Shown: piece after piece, positions 49,935 to 59,060 of the stretch
Layout: each line of letters starts with the position of its first letter
Position numbering within the stretch: position 1 is the stretch's first letter
NCBI GenBank assembly: GCA_021805865.1
Contig: JAJZDX010000019.1
Coordinates: forward strand, 1 to 64,000
Length of the DNA stretch: 64,000 bases
Direction of reading: 5' to 3'
Origin: Pseudomonadota bacterium
GTDB taxonomy: Bacteria; Pseudomonadota; Gammaproteobacteria; Steroidobacterales; Steroidobacteraceae
The notes under the pieces: generated by a model
What the model saw: only the letters and a program-made list of their open reading frames with translations
What the model was told of the DNA's origin: nothing
The model's database searches: none
Made by a program: the position numbers and the translations under genes

Positions 49935-50348
49935 ATGCATCCCCTGATTGCAGACATGCGCAACGTCATCAATTCCGGCTCCACTGCGGGCGCAGAACGA
50001 GCAACCGTGCACTGCGACCATTGCTCACCGATCATTTCGCGTCGATCCTCGTCCGGCCATTGACTGTGCGCCACACCTGTTATGGACATTCCGAATGTCA
50101 TGGCGCTGCCCCACTATTCGCCCCCGAACGATTTCGCGCGGGGGGAAAGCGGAGAAGGACCATGGCACTGCAACGAGGTGCGGTTGGCACGTATCCCATT
50201 GCGTCCACGGGCAAAGGTTAGGCGGCGATGACGCCGGCCGGATGGCAGCGAGCGAGGCACTCTCCGCGCGCCACCCGGCGACGGCACGACGGCGGCAGGA
50301 CGGCAGACGAAAATGTCGCCGCCACGGCACGCCCTATTGCCGACCGCT
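49935..50348. other. Gap of about 410 bases in the Sel1 locus
   Basis: No frame here has a convincing start, signal or homology. A 101-codon minus-strand frame (50025-50330) is Arg/Pro-rich and looks like noncoding GC-rich DNA. A leader for the gene starting at 49934 is expected in the part nearest to it. Confidence 0.4.
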
Positions 50349-50684
50349 TCATCTCTTCACCGGAGGAGCTGATCCTGCCGCGCCCGCACATCCGTTGACG
50401 GCATGCATCTCGCGTGTGATTTGGGCGACGCTCTTATCGCCCGCGGTAGTCAATGTCTTACCGACACCACTCGTTAGGCCGGTGGACGCACAGGCCGTTG
50501 AGCGTTGCAGTGATTCTGGAGTCGGAACGGTGATCGGATGTAGAGGCAAGACCGGGCGATGCGGCAGCGCCGCGGGCTTGCGCCAGAACATCGAGTACGC
50601 GCCCCAGCCGATGATGGCCGTCACCAGCACTCCATACAGCGTGATACGTGGCTTGGAAATGCGCAGTGTTATATGGTCGGGCAC
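50349..50684 (-). CDS. Small single-pass membrane protein
   Basis: 111 residues from a GTG start. The N-terminus is basic, followed by one membrane helix (TLYGVLVTAIIGWGAYSMFW, residues about 15-34), then a Pro-rich linker and a small polar domain containing two cysteines. The topology suggests a periplasmic C-terminus. No family is recognised. Membership in the minus-strand exported-protein locus supports it being real. Confidence 0.5.
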   Translation of the reverse strand: MPDHITLRISKPRITLYGVLVTAIIGWGAYSMFWRKPAALPHRPVLPLHPITVPTPESLQRSTACASTGLTSGVGKTLTTAGDKSVAQITREMHAVNGCAGAAGSAPPVKR

Positions 50685-50847
50685 GACGGGCTCCCGGTCG
50701 GCGGTAACTGCCGGCCGATACGCGAGGAGTCAATACGCGGCCGGCGCAAGGATCGCGTGAGACACCACTGCGGATGATGGGATGAAGCCCCCCACCGCAC
50801 GACCCCGTACCCCTCGCCCGAGCCGCTCGCGATCGCGAGTCTGCGCT

Positions 50848-51753
50848 TCATGGCGCACCGCCAAACCCGACGGGCTGGACCAACGCCGGCGCGCCGAAGT
50901 CCACGACCCGGGCATGCGATGCATGGAAGTACAGGGTCCAGAATTGCTGCAGCTCGCGAAGCTGCTGCTGGTGGTCCACGGGTGCGTGAGCGGCAGGCGC
51001 CGCTGCGGTAATGGACTCGGGTTGAGCGCGCGGTTGCGGTGCCACAGATGCGGCGCTCGATGGCGCGCCAGCCTCAACAGGCGGGCGGTGATGCGCGGCA
51101 AGCCACCGTCGGGACCACGAATCTCCGGCTGCGGCCGCACGACTAAGCCAGGAAATGGCGCGCTGGGAATTGGGAGGTCCACCGATACCGTGCAGGTAAA
51201 ACTCGCCCATGTCTCTCATGGCGATGGTGTTGCCTTGCATTGCCGCCAGGCGGACAAGTGCGGCACCCTTCTTTGGATTGGGAGCGGTCCCTTCTCCGTG
51301 CACCAAATCCATTCCCGCGGATACGAGCCCCAGTGGGAATCCCTGCCGTGCCGACTGCATGAAGTAGGCAAAGGCCTTGGTGGGGTCCGCGGCAACTCCC
51401 GCGCCCGGTACGCCATGGTAATACATCCCTCCCAGGATCCACTCCGACAGCGGGTCGTGGTGTGATGTCCCTAGAACTGCGAATTTCCGCACCATACTGA
51501 AGTCGTGTGCGCAGTAGTACATCATCGCGATCGCGCCCAAGTACGACGGCCTGCGCAGCACTTGCAACTGCGCATGGACGGCAGAAGAAACGAACAACTC
51601 AGGAATACCTGGTTTTATCCGGCGGCAGGCCGTCACCGCGATCCGATATGCCAGTAAATCTTGCTTCGCATCAGCAGACATCGCCTCGCCGCGAGCCGGT
51701 ATCACCAGCAGCGCGGTCAAAGTCGCAGCCGCAATAAAGCGTGCAGTTTTCAC
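50848..51753 (-). CDS. Exported Sel1-repeat protein with WTLYF/VDFG tail
   Basis: 301 residues from a GTG (51753) that overlaps the stop of the preceding gene (GTGA) and has ggggagggg before it. Signal peptide: MKTARFIAAATLTALLVIPARG. Sel1-like repeats lie at about residues 85-200 (WILGGMYYHGVPGAGVAADP, FAYFMQSARQGFPLGLVSAG, FYLHGIGGPPNSQRAISWL). An Ala/Pro-rich linker leads to the C-terminal tail (ELQQFWTLYFHASHARVVDF, GAPALVQPVGF). The tail is shared with two neighbouring proteins. Confidence 0.82.
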   Translation of the reverse strand: MKTARFIAAATLTALLVIPARGEAMSADAKQDLLAYRIAVTACRRIKPGIPELFVSSAVHAQLQVLRRPSYLGAIAMMYYCAHDFSMVRKFAVLGTSHHDPLSEWILGGMYYHGVPGAGVAADPTKAFAYFMQSARQGFPLGLVSAGMDLVHGEGTAPNPKKGAALVRLAAMQGNTIAMRDMGEFYLHGIGGPPNSQRAISWLSRAAAAGDSWSRRWLAAHHRPPVEAGAPSSAASVAPQPRAQPESITAAAPAAHAPVDHQQQLRELQQFWTLYFHASHARVVDFGAPALVQPVGFGGAP

Positions 51754-52283
51754 GATCCCCTCCCCAAACTGACGGAACTCACGAGCGCTGGCGAGCCGAA
51801 ATCCACCACCTGCGCGTTCGATGCCTTGAAGTAAAGGGTCCAAATTGATTGCAGACTCTGCACGACGCGCTGATGGTCTGCAGGCGTCTCGGCAGAAGCA
51901 GGCGCATGGCGCGTCGCAGTGGGATGCGCAACAGCGACCGGCTGAGGATTCCGCAGCGCTCGCGGTTGGGCGATCTCTGGCTTGAATCCCTGAGCGGCCG
52001 CCTGTTGCCACCAGTACACGACTTGCGCAGCGCTCCGGGGCAGCCCCCCAGCGCCATGAAAGTATTCGAACCCGAGTTGGCATTCCGCTTTCGGTATACC
52101 GTCCTCTGCCTGCCGAATGAGCGCTGCCAGCGCGGCGGGATGCTGTGCTTGCGCGCGCGCAATCGCGCTGACGCCCACCATGGCGGCGGTGAAAAGTCTC
52201 CATACCAGACGCGGTCCAACTCCCCAACCGAGCGCTTTGCATCGTCCGCATCCGTCGGATGTCGGTCGGTTGCAGCCACTCAT
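51750..52283 (-). CDS. Short Sel1-type protein with the shared tail
   Basis: 177 residues. The ATG at 52283 overlaps the upstream stop (ATGA), which favours this start, although the N-terminus then has a Cys-rich stretch before the hydrophobic part (VWRLFTAAMVGVSAIARAQA). A single Sel1 repeat (AECQLGFEYFHGAGGLPRSA, VVYWWQQAAAQGF) is followed by a linker and the shared tail (SLQSIWTLYFKASNAQVVDF, GSPALVSSV). It looks like a minimal carrier of the tail domain. Confidence 0.72.
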   Translation of the reverse strand: MSGCNRPTSDGCGRCKALGWGVGPRLVWRLFTAAMVGVSAIARAQAQHPAALAALIRQAEDGIPKAECQLGFEYFHGAGGLPRSAAQVVYWWQQAAAQGFKPEIAQPRALRNPQPVAVAHPTATRHAPASAETPADHQRVVQSLQSIWTLYFKASNAQVVDFGSPALVSSVSLGRGS

Positions 52284-52978
52284 CGCGAAATACCCGCTCC
52301 AAGCACGAAGACCCGCGCACCGCCGAAGTTCGTGAGCAGCCTCTGTGCGCGCGCGCGCTGCAGCATTTGCGCGGGATTCGGCACGCCGGCGCCAAAATTC
52401 GCGAAACTCGAGTTCTCGAACCCGTCGGTCACCAGGAACAGCACCTTCTCGGGAGCCGTATCCTGCGCGATCACGGGCGCAACCGTCTTCAGAGAGTAGA
52501 GGATGTCATTGGGTTGGTTGGCCGCGCCCGTGGCCGATTGCAGCACGCGCTGCGCCGTCGTATCGGCCATGCGTAACGCATATCCTGCTTGGCCGCGCAT
52601 GCAGTCGTTGAATCCCCCGAGGGAATTCATCGGCACGTTGTTGCGCTCTGCCGCACTCATCGGGCTCTCGATGATGCCCGTGAAGAGCACCCGCAGGTAG
52701 TGATGGGTCGACGTGCGGGAGAATTCCGCGATCACGAACTTCGTCGCCGGCCCGAGCGCGTGGTTGATATTGTCGATCACCGACTTCTGCAGCGCCGGGC
52801 TCAAGGCGCCCGCCTGGTCGATGAGCACGTACAGCAGTCGCTGCGGCGGTGCGCTGGCGAAGCTGTAGTGGCTTGCCGCGTAGCAACTGGGTATCTGATT
52901 GACCAAGCCTGCTTCAGCGGCGGGCGCCAGAGCGGTGAGCAGCAGGATACCGAATACGGCGCAGGATCGCTTCTGCAT
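52280..52978 (-). CDS. Exported von Willebrand factor A-like protein
   Basis: 232 residues with a signal peptide (MQKRSCAVFGILLLTALAPAAEA). The body has the outline of a VWA fold: a first strand LLYVLIDQAGAL where a MIDAS DxSxS motif would stand (here DQAGA, so metal binding is probably lost), and a later strand VLFLVTDGFENSSF (TDG motif). It could bind protein partners in the periplasm. It is the first of three overlapping genes (52978 down to 50848). Confidence 0.72.
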   Translation of the reverse strand: MQKRSCAVFGILLLTALAPAAEAGLVNQIPSCYAASHYSFASAPPQRLLYVLIDQAGALSPALQKSVIDNINHALGPATKFVIAEFSRTSTHHYLRVLFTGIIESPMSAAERNNVPMNSLGGFNDCMRGQAGYALRMADTTAQRVLQSATGAANQPNDILYSLKTVAPVIAQDTAPEKVLFLVTDGFENSSFANFGAGVPNPAQMLQRARAQRLLTNFGGARVFVLGAGISR

Positions 52979-53120
52979 GAGATTCTCCCGGGTCAGAGAT
53001 GAGACGACGCGGTGCCCACGCGGCAGGCTGGATCGGCACCACGGACCATGCGCGGGGCCTCGAGGATCAAGGTCTCACGGGCTCGAGAGCCGTCGATCCC
53101 CGGCGGGTGAGCCGAACGCA

Positions 53121-54425
53121 TCATGGGTGTGCAGCTGCAAAGCCGACCGGTTGGACCAAGGCCGGTGCGCCAAAATCGACGAGATGCGCGTGCGCGGCCT
53201 GGAAATACAGAGTCCAGAACCGCTGCAGGTTTCGCAGTGACTGCTGCCGATCGGGTATCGGAGGAGCGGCGGACGCGCGCTGCGCAACGGCAGGGGTAGG
53301 AGCCGCGGCAGGGGTTTGGACCGGCTGGGCATGGGCGGTGCGCCGCATCTGCTGCTGCAGGGCGCGCAGTCTCTCAATAGCGGGCTTGTATCCCTGCCGG
53401 GCGGCCAGTTGGAACCAGTGGACGGCGGTCGGGAAATTCTGGGTTACGCCCCGGCCTTTTGCGTACATGATACCCAGATTGTCTTGCGCCGGAGCGTCTC
53501 CCTGGTGGGCAGCCAGTTGGAACCAGTGGACGGCGGTCGGGAAATTCTGGGTTACGCCCCGGCCTTTTGCGTACATGATACCCAGATTGTCTTGCGCCGG
53601 AGCGTATCCCTGGTGGGCAGCCAGTTGGTACCAGTGGACGGCGAGCGGGAGATTCTGAGTTACGCCCTTGCCGTTGTTATACATGTTACCAAGGTTGAAT
53701 TGCGCCACAGCGTCTCCCTGCTGGGCGGCCAGGCGGTACCAATGGACAGCAAGCGGCAGATTCTGGGTTACGCCCTTGCCGTTGTTATACATGTTACCAA
53801 GGTTGAATTGCGCCACAGCGTCTCCCTGCTGGGCGGCCAGGCGGTACCAATGGACAGCAAGCGGCAGATTCTGGGTTACGCCCTTGCCGTTGTTATACAT
53901 GTTACCAAGGTTGAATTGCGCCACAGCGTCTCCCTGCTGGGCGGCCAGTCGGTACCAGTGGACGGCGAGCGGGAGATTCGGAGTTACGCCCTTGCCGTAT
54001 TGGTACATCATACCCAGGTTGGTTTGTGCTAGAGCGGTTCCCTGCTGGGCGGCCAGTCGGTACCAGTGGACGGCGAGCGGGAGATTCGGAGTTACGCCCT
54101 GGCCCTGTTGGTACATGAAACCCAGGTTGGTTTGCGCTGGCGCGTATCCCTGGTGGGCGGCCAGTCGGTACCAGTGAAATGCGAGCGGCAGATTCGGGGT
54201 AACGCCCTTGCCGTTTTGGTACATGACACCCAGGACTGTTCCCGCCGCAGGGTCGCCCTGAGTGGCTGCGTCCTGCAATTGAACGAACGCGCTTCGGTTG
54301 TGTTGAGACACGAAGGCGCGGGCGAGTGCCACTGCGCGAGCCCATGTCATGGCATCGGCCGGCTGCGCGAATGCGGTCAGAACGAGGCCCAGAACGATGA
54401 GACGAGTGAATCCGGTCACGTGCAC
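53121..54425 (-). CDS. Exported protein of eight Sel1 repeats with the shared tail
   Basis: 434 residues (GTG 54425; GTG 54419 is an alternative). Signal peptide: about MHVTGFTRLIVLGLVLTAFA. Eight 36-residue Sel1 repeats fill residues about 55-345, of the form AVAQFNLGNMYNNGKGVTQN plus LPLAVHWYRLAAQQGD. Two repeats are identical and others nearly so, at the DNA level too. After a Pro/Ala linker the C-terminal tail NLQRFWTLYFQAAHAHLVDF, GAPALVQPV closes the protein. Sel1 arrays form superhelical scaffolds, so a periplasmic or surface scaffold is inferred. Confidence 0.9.
   Translation of the reverse strand: MHVTGFTRLIVLGLVLTAFAQPADAMTWARAVALARAFVSQHNRSAFVQLQDAATQGDPAAGTVLGVMYQNGKGVTPNLPLAFHWYRLAAHQGYAPAQTNLGFMYQQGQGVTPNLPLAVHWYRLAAQQGTALAQTNLGMMYQYGKGVTPNLPLAVHWYRLAAQQGDAVAQFNLGNMYNNGKGVTQNLPLAVHWYRLAAQQGDAVAQFNLGNMYNNGKGVTQNLPLAVHWYRLAAQQGDAVAQFNLGNMYNNGKGVTQNLPLAVHWYQLAAHQGYAPAQDNLGIMYAKGRGVTQNFPTAVHWFQLAAHQGDAPAQDNLGIMYAKGRGVTQNFPTAVHWFQLAARQGYKPAIERLRALQQQMRRTAHAQPVQTPAAAPTPAVAQRASAAPPIPDRQQSLRNLQRFWTLYFQAAHAHLVDFGAPALVQPVGFAAAHP
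53411..54185 (-). repeat. 108-bp tandem repeats encoding Sel1 units
   Basis: The Sel1 gene is built of 108-bp units. Units 53695-53802 and 53803-53910 appear identical, the unit from 53911 starts the same, and the pair beginning at 53411 and 53519 is also nearly identical to each other. Outer units are more diverged. This indicates recent expansion by recombination or slippage and likely length variation between strains. Confidence 0.9.
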
Positions 54426-54493
54426 ACCTCAGCCAGTCTCCGGGACGCCCCCGAGACCGTCATGCGAATTCGCACCCAAGCGTCGAACTCCCG

Positions 54494-55978
54494 TCAGTCT
54501 TTGAAAAGGTCCTCCGCCAGGGTCTGCACCCGGGCGTGCTCGTCCTTGACCTGATTGAAGAAATCGAGCAGCTTCATCTGCTCGGCGCTGCCGAGCCCCG
54601 CCGATCGCTCCCGGAAGCGCTCCTTGCGCGCCGCGGCGTCGCCGAGGGCGAAGATCTCCTGTGCGGCGGCGCGCAACTGCTCGTCCGCCGCGCTGATCGG
54701 ATTCCCGGCGGGCACCGCAGGCGATGCGGAGCGGCTGGCCGGGCCACCCGGTGTCACGGGCGGCGCATCGGGCTCCCGAATCATCCCCGCCAGATCCTCC
54801 TGGCGCAGCTTCTCGCCCTGCCGGCGGTTATAGAACGCCATGAACGAGACCCGGGAGGGGCTCTGCGCATACTCGGGGATGTGCTCGGTCAGGTACTGGC
54901 GCAGCTCTGCGAGGCGCGACTCGGCGCGATTGAGGTACGGGGAGGCGATGGCGCGCACGTACGTCTCGTAATGGGATTCGCCGCGGGTCAGCTCGAACGC
55001 CTGCTCGCCATCGCCGAGAAAGGCATGCTGGAACGAGAAGAGGAATCCGGCGCTCTGCGTCATGATGTAAATGAAGGACAGCAGCGCCGCGGCGCCGAAG
55101 CCCTGTCCGGCGTTCTCGCGCGCAATCTCCTTGGCCACGCGGTCACGCGCCTGCTGCTGCGCTTGCTGGATCGCCGGCGGCAGGGACGTGGAGTTGCCCG
55201 AGCTCATGGCGGCGAACGGGTTGCTGCTCGAGGAGGAGAGGCCGTGGTGCTCCAGATGCACCACCTGATGGGTTTCCGCTTCCTTGATGCCTTCCCAGCG
55301 GATGTAGAAGATGAACGCCAGGGCCGCCCCGAGTACCACCACCGTCGCGAACGTCGGCCACAGCGAGCCGCGATCGCGCGAGCCCTTCGACACCCGTGCC
55401 GCGAAGCGGATCTCAGGCGTCTGTGCCGCATCCGCCGCCTGCGCCATGGACAGGGAGATCGGCCGAATGCGATCAAGGGCGTCTGGATCCTTCTCGCCCA
55501 CGACGCTCTTGAACAAGGCCGCCTTCTTGTAGGATCGCCCCGCGGAGTGCGTGAGGATCAGCATGCCGAAGGCGAAGGCGAACGCAATGATCCAGCCGAC
55601 GTAGCCGATCTGGGCGGCGGACATCTCCTGCGACACCCAGGGTGCGAGCAGGAACCCCGTGCCCGCCGCCTCCGCGAGGGTGAGTGCGACCAGCAAGAGG
55701 TGCTGCCAGAGCTCCATCGGGCGGGTGTCGCTCTGGTAGGAATGCACCAGATACGCATAGGCGTTCTCGAACACCGGCTTCGAGGAGATGTTCTCGCCGA
55801 AGGCCGCGTAGTAATCGTTGCACAGGCGCAGCTCCGGGTCGGGCAGCCCGAGCGGATCCTCGCGCCAGGCATTCCCCGCGAGGCTGCGGGTATCGGTCTT
55901 GAGCCTCTCGAGCTTGCCGATCTGCCCGAACAGCGGCACGGGCAAGGCGTAGAGAAAGTCGAACAGTTGCGCTTTCAT
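54494..55978 (-). CDS. Polytopic membrane protein of unknown family
   Basis: 494 residues from MKAQLFDFLYALPVPLFGQI. Hydrophobic segments lie at about residues 90-115 (LLLVALTLAEAAGTGFLL), 125-145 (GYVGWIIAFAFAFGMLIL), 208-228 (LWPTFATVVVLGAALAFIFY) and 297-318 (GFGAAALLSFIYIMTQSAGF). A soluble Glu/Gln/Arg-rich C-terminus follows. I do not recognise the family. It lies between the OmpA-like lipoprotein and the Sel1 protein on the same strand, so it may be the inner-membrane part of an envelope complex. Confidence 0.8.
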   Translation of the reverse strand: MKAQLFDFLYALPVPLFGQIGKLERLKTDTRSLAGNAWREDPLGLPDPELRLCNDYYAAFGENISSKPVFENAYAYLVHSYQSDTRPMELWQHLLLVALTLAEAAGTGFLLAPWVSQEMSAAQIGYVGWIIAFAFAFGMLILTHSAGRSYKKAALFKSVVGEKDPDALDRIRPISLSMAQAADAAQTPEIRFAARVSKGSRDRGSLWPTFATVVVLGAALAFIFYIRWEGIKEAETHQVVHLEHHGLSSSSSNPFAAMSSGNSTSLPPAIQQAQQQARDRVAKEIARENAGQGFGAAALLSFIYIMTQSAGFLFSFQHAFLGDGEQAFELTRGESHYETYVRAIASPYLNRAESRLAELRQYLTEHIPEYAQSPSRVSFMAFYNRRQGEKLRQEDLAGMIREPDAPPVTPGGPASRSASPAVPAGNPISAADEQLRAAAQEIFALGDAAARKERFRERSAGLGSAEQMKLLDFFNQVKDEHARVQTLAEDLFKD

Positions 55979-56051
55979 CGCGACACCTCGGCTTTTGGTC
56001 TGGCACGGGCGCTCGAGCCCCGTGCCGCGGTGGCGCATTGCACGGGGTGAT

Positions 56052-57698
56052 TCACTGGCGGATCGCGAACGTGGAGGTCGCCAGATAGCTCTGGCCGATC
56101 AGCGGGTAGTAAATACGCGCCGGCCCGCGGCCGGCATGAGCCGGCACGAACAGATCCATGCACTGCATCGGCCCGCCGACGAACAGGCGGTACAAGGTAC
56201 CGCGGCGCCCGCGGTAGACGTTCACCGGCACCAGCCTCGAGTAGGTGGGCTGGCGCTCATGGAATCGAGCGTAGTCCCGATAGATGTCGAGCCGCGGATC
56301 CGGTACCGGTAATCCGGAGGACTTCGGCACGTAGGCATCGAGGATCGCCACCAGATTGCCGTGCGGCTCGCTCAGCCAGGGCGCGCCGTAGAAGCCCGGC
56401 AGGTCATCACGCACCGGCAATACGCGTCCCGAGGTCAGATTGCGCACCGCGCTCGCGAGGTGCGGGCGGTCGCTGGTGCAGGCTCCAATCAGCGCCGGTG
56501 CGTCCCCGGCATGGGCCGCACGGATGAAGCGGAACATCGAATGGCTGCGCAGCCTGCCGAGATCGATCGGCGGCACCGCGCCCTGCAGTGCCGCTCCTCC
56601 GAAATCGTAGGCACCGGGCGGCAGACCCGCGCGGCGTGCGACGGTCGGGCTCGGGGAGGCGGCAGCGAGGGTTACCGGCCGGCGCGCGACGGAGCGGTGC
56701 TGCACTTTCCACGCCAGACGCTTTGCCCCCGCTGCCATGCGCTCAAGAAACGAGGCATGGGGGCCGGCGCGCGCCGGCTCCGCGGCGGCTCCCTGCGCGA
56801 GCGGCGGTGGAGTCGGGCGGTAAGTCACTCCGGCAAAATCGGCCGGGTTCGCCGTTCGCTGGCTCAGATAGCGCGTCAGTTGGGCCTGGGAGGCGACATC
56901 CACGATCTGTACACGACGGTTCTCCTGCCGGCCGCGTGCGGTGGCATTGTTTCCGATCGGCAGCGCATCGCCCGCGCCCTGGTAATAGATGTCATAGCCC
57001 GGGACGCCGCGCGCGGCGAAGATCTCGGCGACGACCCGGGCGCGCGCCTCGGATAAGCGCTCCGCCCACAACGGATCGGAGGTCTGGGCCGCGTGCGCCA
57101 CGATCAGCACCTTGCGGTGCTCGGCGGCGGCGATGGCCTGGGGCGGCGCCTTCGGTCCAAGCGACGCGACCAGCACGCGGGGGGTGTACTGCGCTCCGAT
57201 CTGCTCGAGGTAGCCACGCGCCCCCGGCACCAGGTGCGCCGAGCGCGGCTCGAAGATCACGCCTTGATCCTGGATCTGCACGTCGAGTCCGAGCGTATGC
57301 TTGCCGCCGATCCCGAGCTTGGCCGGCGTGATCGTGGCGCTGGCGAGTTTGAGGTGATCCTGCTGTGCGATCCGGTACAACGCGCAGCGGCGCTCATCGA
57401 TGGTGTGCCCAATCCATCCCCCGACCGTGGCGCCGACGGCCGCCCCGACCAGCGTGCCCTTGTCGTTCTTCGCGACACGATGGCCGATGAAGGCGCCGAC
57501 CACCGCGCCCGTCGCAATGCCGATATCACTGGCGTTGTTCGAGCAGGGATCGGGGTTGTCGAAAAGATTGGTGACCCGGTGCTGGATTGTGGCGAGGAAC
57601 TGCGGCTCGTGCACCCCCGTGCTCGTCACGCAGCCGCTCGAGGCGAGCAGCGCCGCGGCGCACAGGCCGCCTGCGAAGGCTCGCATCCGCGGTCTCAT
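56052..57698 (-). CDS. OmpA-like glycine-zipper lipoprotein
   Basis: 548 residues. The start at [20 protein letters not shown] gives a lipobox (ASSGC). Domains in order: a glycine zipper (GIATGAVVGAFIGHRVAKN, GTLVGAAVGATVGGWIGHTI) at about 60-105; an OmpA/MotB-like peptidoglycan-binding domain at about 150-265 (VIFEPRSAHLVPGARGYL, LSEARARVVAEIFAARGV, GRQENRRVQIV); a Pro/Ala linker; and a C-terminal domain of unknown type ending YLATSTFAIRQ. It probably anchors an envelope assembly to outer membrane and peptidoglycan. Confidence 0.85.
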   Translation of the reverse strand: MRPRMRAFAGGLCAAALLASSGCVTSTGVHEPQFLATIQHRVTNLFDNPDPCSNNASDIGIATGAVVGAFIGHRVAKNDKGTLVGAAVGATVGGWIGHTIDERRCALYRIAQQDHLKLASATITPAKLGIGGKHTLGLDVQIQDQGVIFEPRSAHLVPGARGYLEQIGAQYTPRVLVASLGPKAPPQAIAAAEHRKVLIVAHAAQTSDPLWAERLSEARARVVAEIFAARGVPGYDIYYQGAGDALPIGNNATARGRQENRRVQIVDVASQAQLTRYLSQRTANPADFAGVTYRPTPPPLAQGAAAEPARAGPHASFLERMAAGAKRLAWKVQHRSVARRPVTLAAASPSPTVARRAGLPPGAYDFGGAALQGAVPPIDLGRLRSHSMFRFIRAAHAGDAPALIGACTSDRPHLASAVRNLTSGRVLPVRDDLPGFYGAPWLSEPHGNLVAILDAYVPKSSGLPVPDPRLDIYRDYARFHERQPTYSRLVPVNVYRGRRGTLYRLFVGGPMQCMDLFVPAHAGRGPARIYYPLIGQSYLATSTFAIRQ

Positions 57699-57937
57699 CG
57701 CTGCGCCCCGCAAGGGCTGATCGAACTGACTGCATCGATTGCGCTCTGCGCTCGCACCGTCGGCATTACGACGCACCTCGTGTTGTTCTGCTTTGGCGCG
57801 TCCCTGTCGCGACATGCCCGGGTATCCTTGTGGACAGTGGCATCGGCAGGCAACCCCCCCAAACGGGGGGATGCGCGGGCGGCCGCCGCGAGGCGAACAT
57901 CCGCGCCGGGGTCGGTCAACGGCCGTGGAGAGTGCCC
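57699..57937. promoter_or_regulatory. Divergent promoter region of the exported-protein locus
   Basis: 239 bases separate the lipoprotein gene (minus) from the Sel1 gene (plus). It contains a cccccc-aaac-gggggg dyad near 57854-57870. No strong consensus promoter stands out. Divergent transcription suggests shared control. Confidence 0.4.
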
Positions 57938-58900
57938 ATGGGCAAGCGTTGGGTGTACGGGTTGCTCATGCTCGTGGCGATGGGGGTTGCGGCGGGCGCG
58001 CAGCCCCCGTCCACGCCTTTCACCGGCAAGGTGGTGCGCGCCATGCAGTCTCCCGGAGGACTCCTCGCGCTGTTTGGCGTCACGCCCCCCGCGCCCCGCC
58101 TCCCGCCAGGCATGGCCTCCGCCCTGGCCGGCGTGCCCCCCGTCGTTATCGCGCTCGCCCATTCGCCGCCGGCCGGTGCGCCGGCGGGGGCGAGGCTCTC
58201 ACCCGCAGCGGCGCGGCGGCAAGCCATCCGCGATAATGCGCTCGGCGTCGAGTACGACAAAGGCATCGGCGAGCCGCAAGACGCCGCCCTGGCCGCCTAC
58301 TGGTACGGCCAGGCCGCGCGCCTCGGCTACGCCAAGGCGCAGTACAACCTCGCCAACGACTATTACTTCGGCCGCGGCGTGCCGCAAAGCTACGCTGAAG
58401 CTAACGCATGGTTCAGAGTCGCCGCCCGCCAGGGCTACAAGTGGGCCGAGTGGTCGCTGGGACAGGACGAATACTACGGTCGCGGCGGACCGAAAAACTG
58501 GCCGCGCGCGCTGTACTGGCTGCAGCGGGCCTCCGCCTACGGGCTCTACGGCTCGGAGCTCGATGCGCTGCAGGTCTGGCAGCGCCACCGGCAGGAGCGC
58601 GCCGAGGCACGGGCAGTGCCGCCCTCGAGCGGTTGCACCAGCCGGAGCGGTCCCCGGCAGCTCACGGTGATAAACGAATCTCCCGATTCGAAGCGAATCA
58701 CCGAGGTCGAAATCGACGGAGGTCTCTCGCCGCTGTTCGGCGTAAACGAGTATCTCGCGCCCGGACACGAAATGGTGTTCCCGGTCTTTCCGTACGCGAC
58801 CGATCCTGAAAACTACACGGTCACGCTGGTCGGGATCTGGCACTCCTTCCTCTACCGCGTCCGGTCCTGCAACCAGATGACGATCGTCTTCCGGCAATAG
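57938..58900 (+). CDS. Exported Sel1-repeat protein with a C-terminal beta domain
   Basis: 320 residues. The signal peptide is MGKRWVYGLLMLVAMGVAAGAQ. After a Pro-rich region, three Sel1 repeats follow at about residues 100-205 (NALGVEYDKGIGEPQDAALA, AQYNLANDYYFGRGVPQSYA, AEWSLGQDEYYGRGGPKNWP). The last 100 residues look like a small beta-rich domain (RQLTVINESPDSKRITEVEI, SFLYRVRSCNQMTIVFRQ) with two cysteines. The shared WTLYF tail is absent here. It is divergent from the main cluster. Confidence 0.82.
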   Translation: MGKRWVYGLLMLVAMGVAAGAQPPSTPFTGKVVRAMQSPGGLLALFGVTPPAPRLPPGMASALAGVPPVVIALAHSPPAGAPAGARLSPAAARRQAIRDNALGVEYDKGIGEPQDAALAAYWYGQAARLGYAKAQYNLANDYYFGRGVPQSYAEANAWFRVAARQGYKWAEWSLGQDEYYGRGGPKNWPRALYWLQRASAYGLYGSELDALQVWQRHRQERAEARAVPPSSGCTSRSGPRQLTVINESPDSKRITEVEIDGGLSPLFGVNEYLAPGHEMVFPVFPYATDPENYTVTLVGIWHSFLYRVRSCNQMTIVFRQ

Positions 58901-59060
58901 GGGCGGCGATCCGGCATCCCCCTGCGCATTTGTCTTCAGCGCAGCGCTTCAGTACATTTGCACACATAGCGCATCGGGGCGGGTCGCTCGGCGGGGAGGC
59001 TGCGGAGCGCTCGCGTGCGAGGAGGGTGCGCCTCGCTCACGCGCGACAACGAAGAATCAC

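Noticed and set aside
50025-50330. 101-codon minus-strand frame in the Sel1 locus
   Set aside because: Arg/Pro-rich, no signal peptide or ribosome binding site, and composition like noncoding GC-rich DNA.
53411-54185. Regularly spaced repeats that might be a CRISPR array
   Set aside because: The 108-bp units have no unique spacers and encode in-frame Sel1 repeats.
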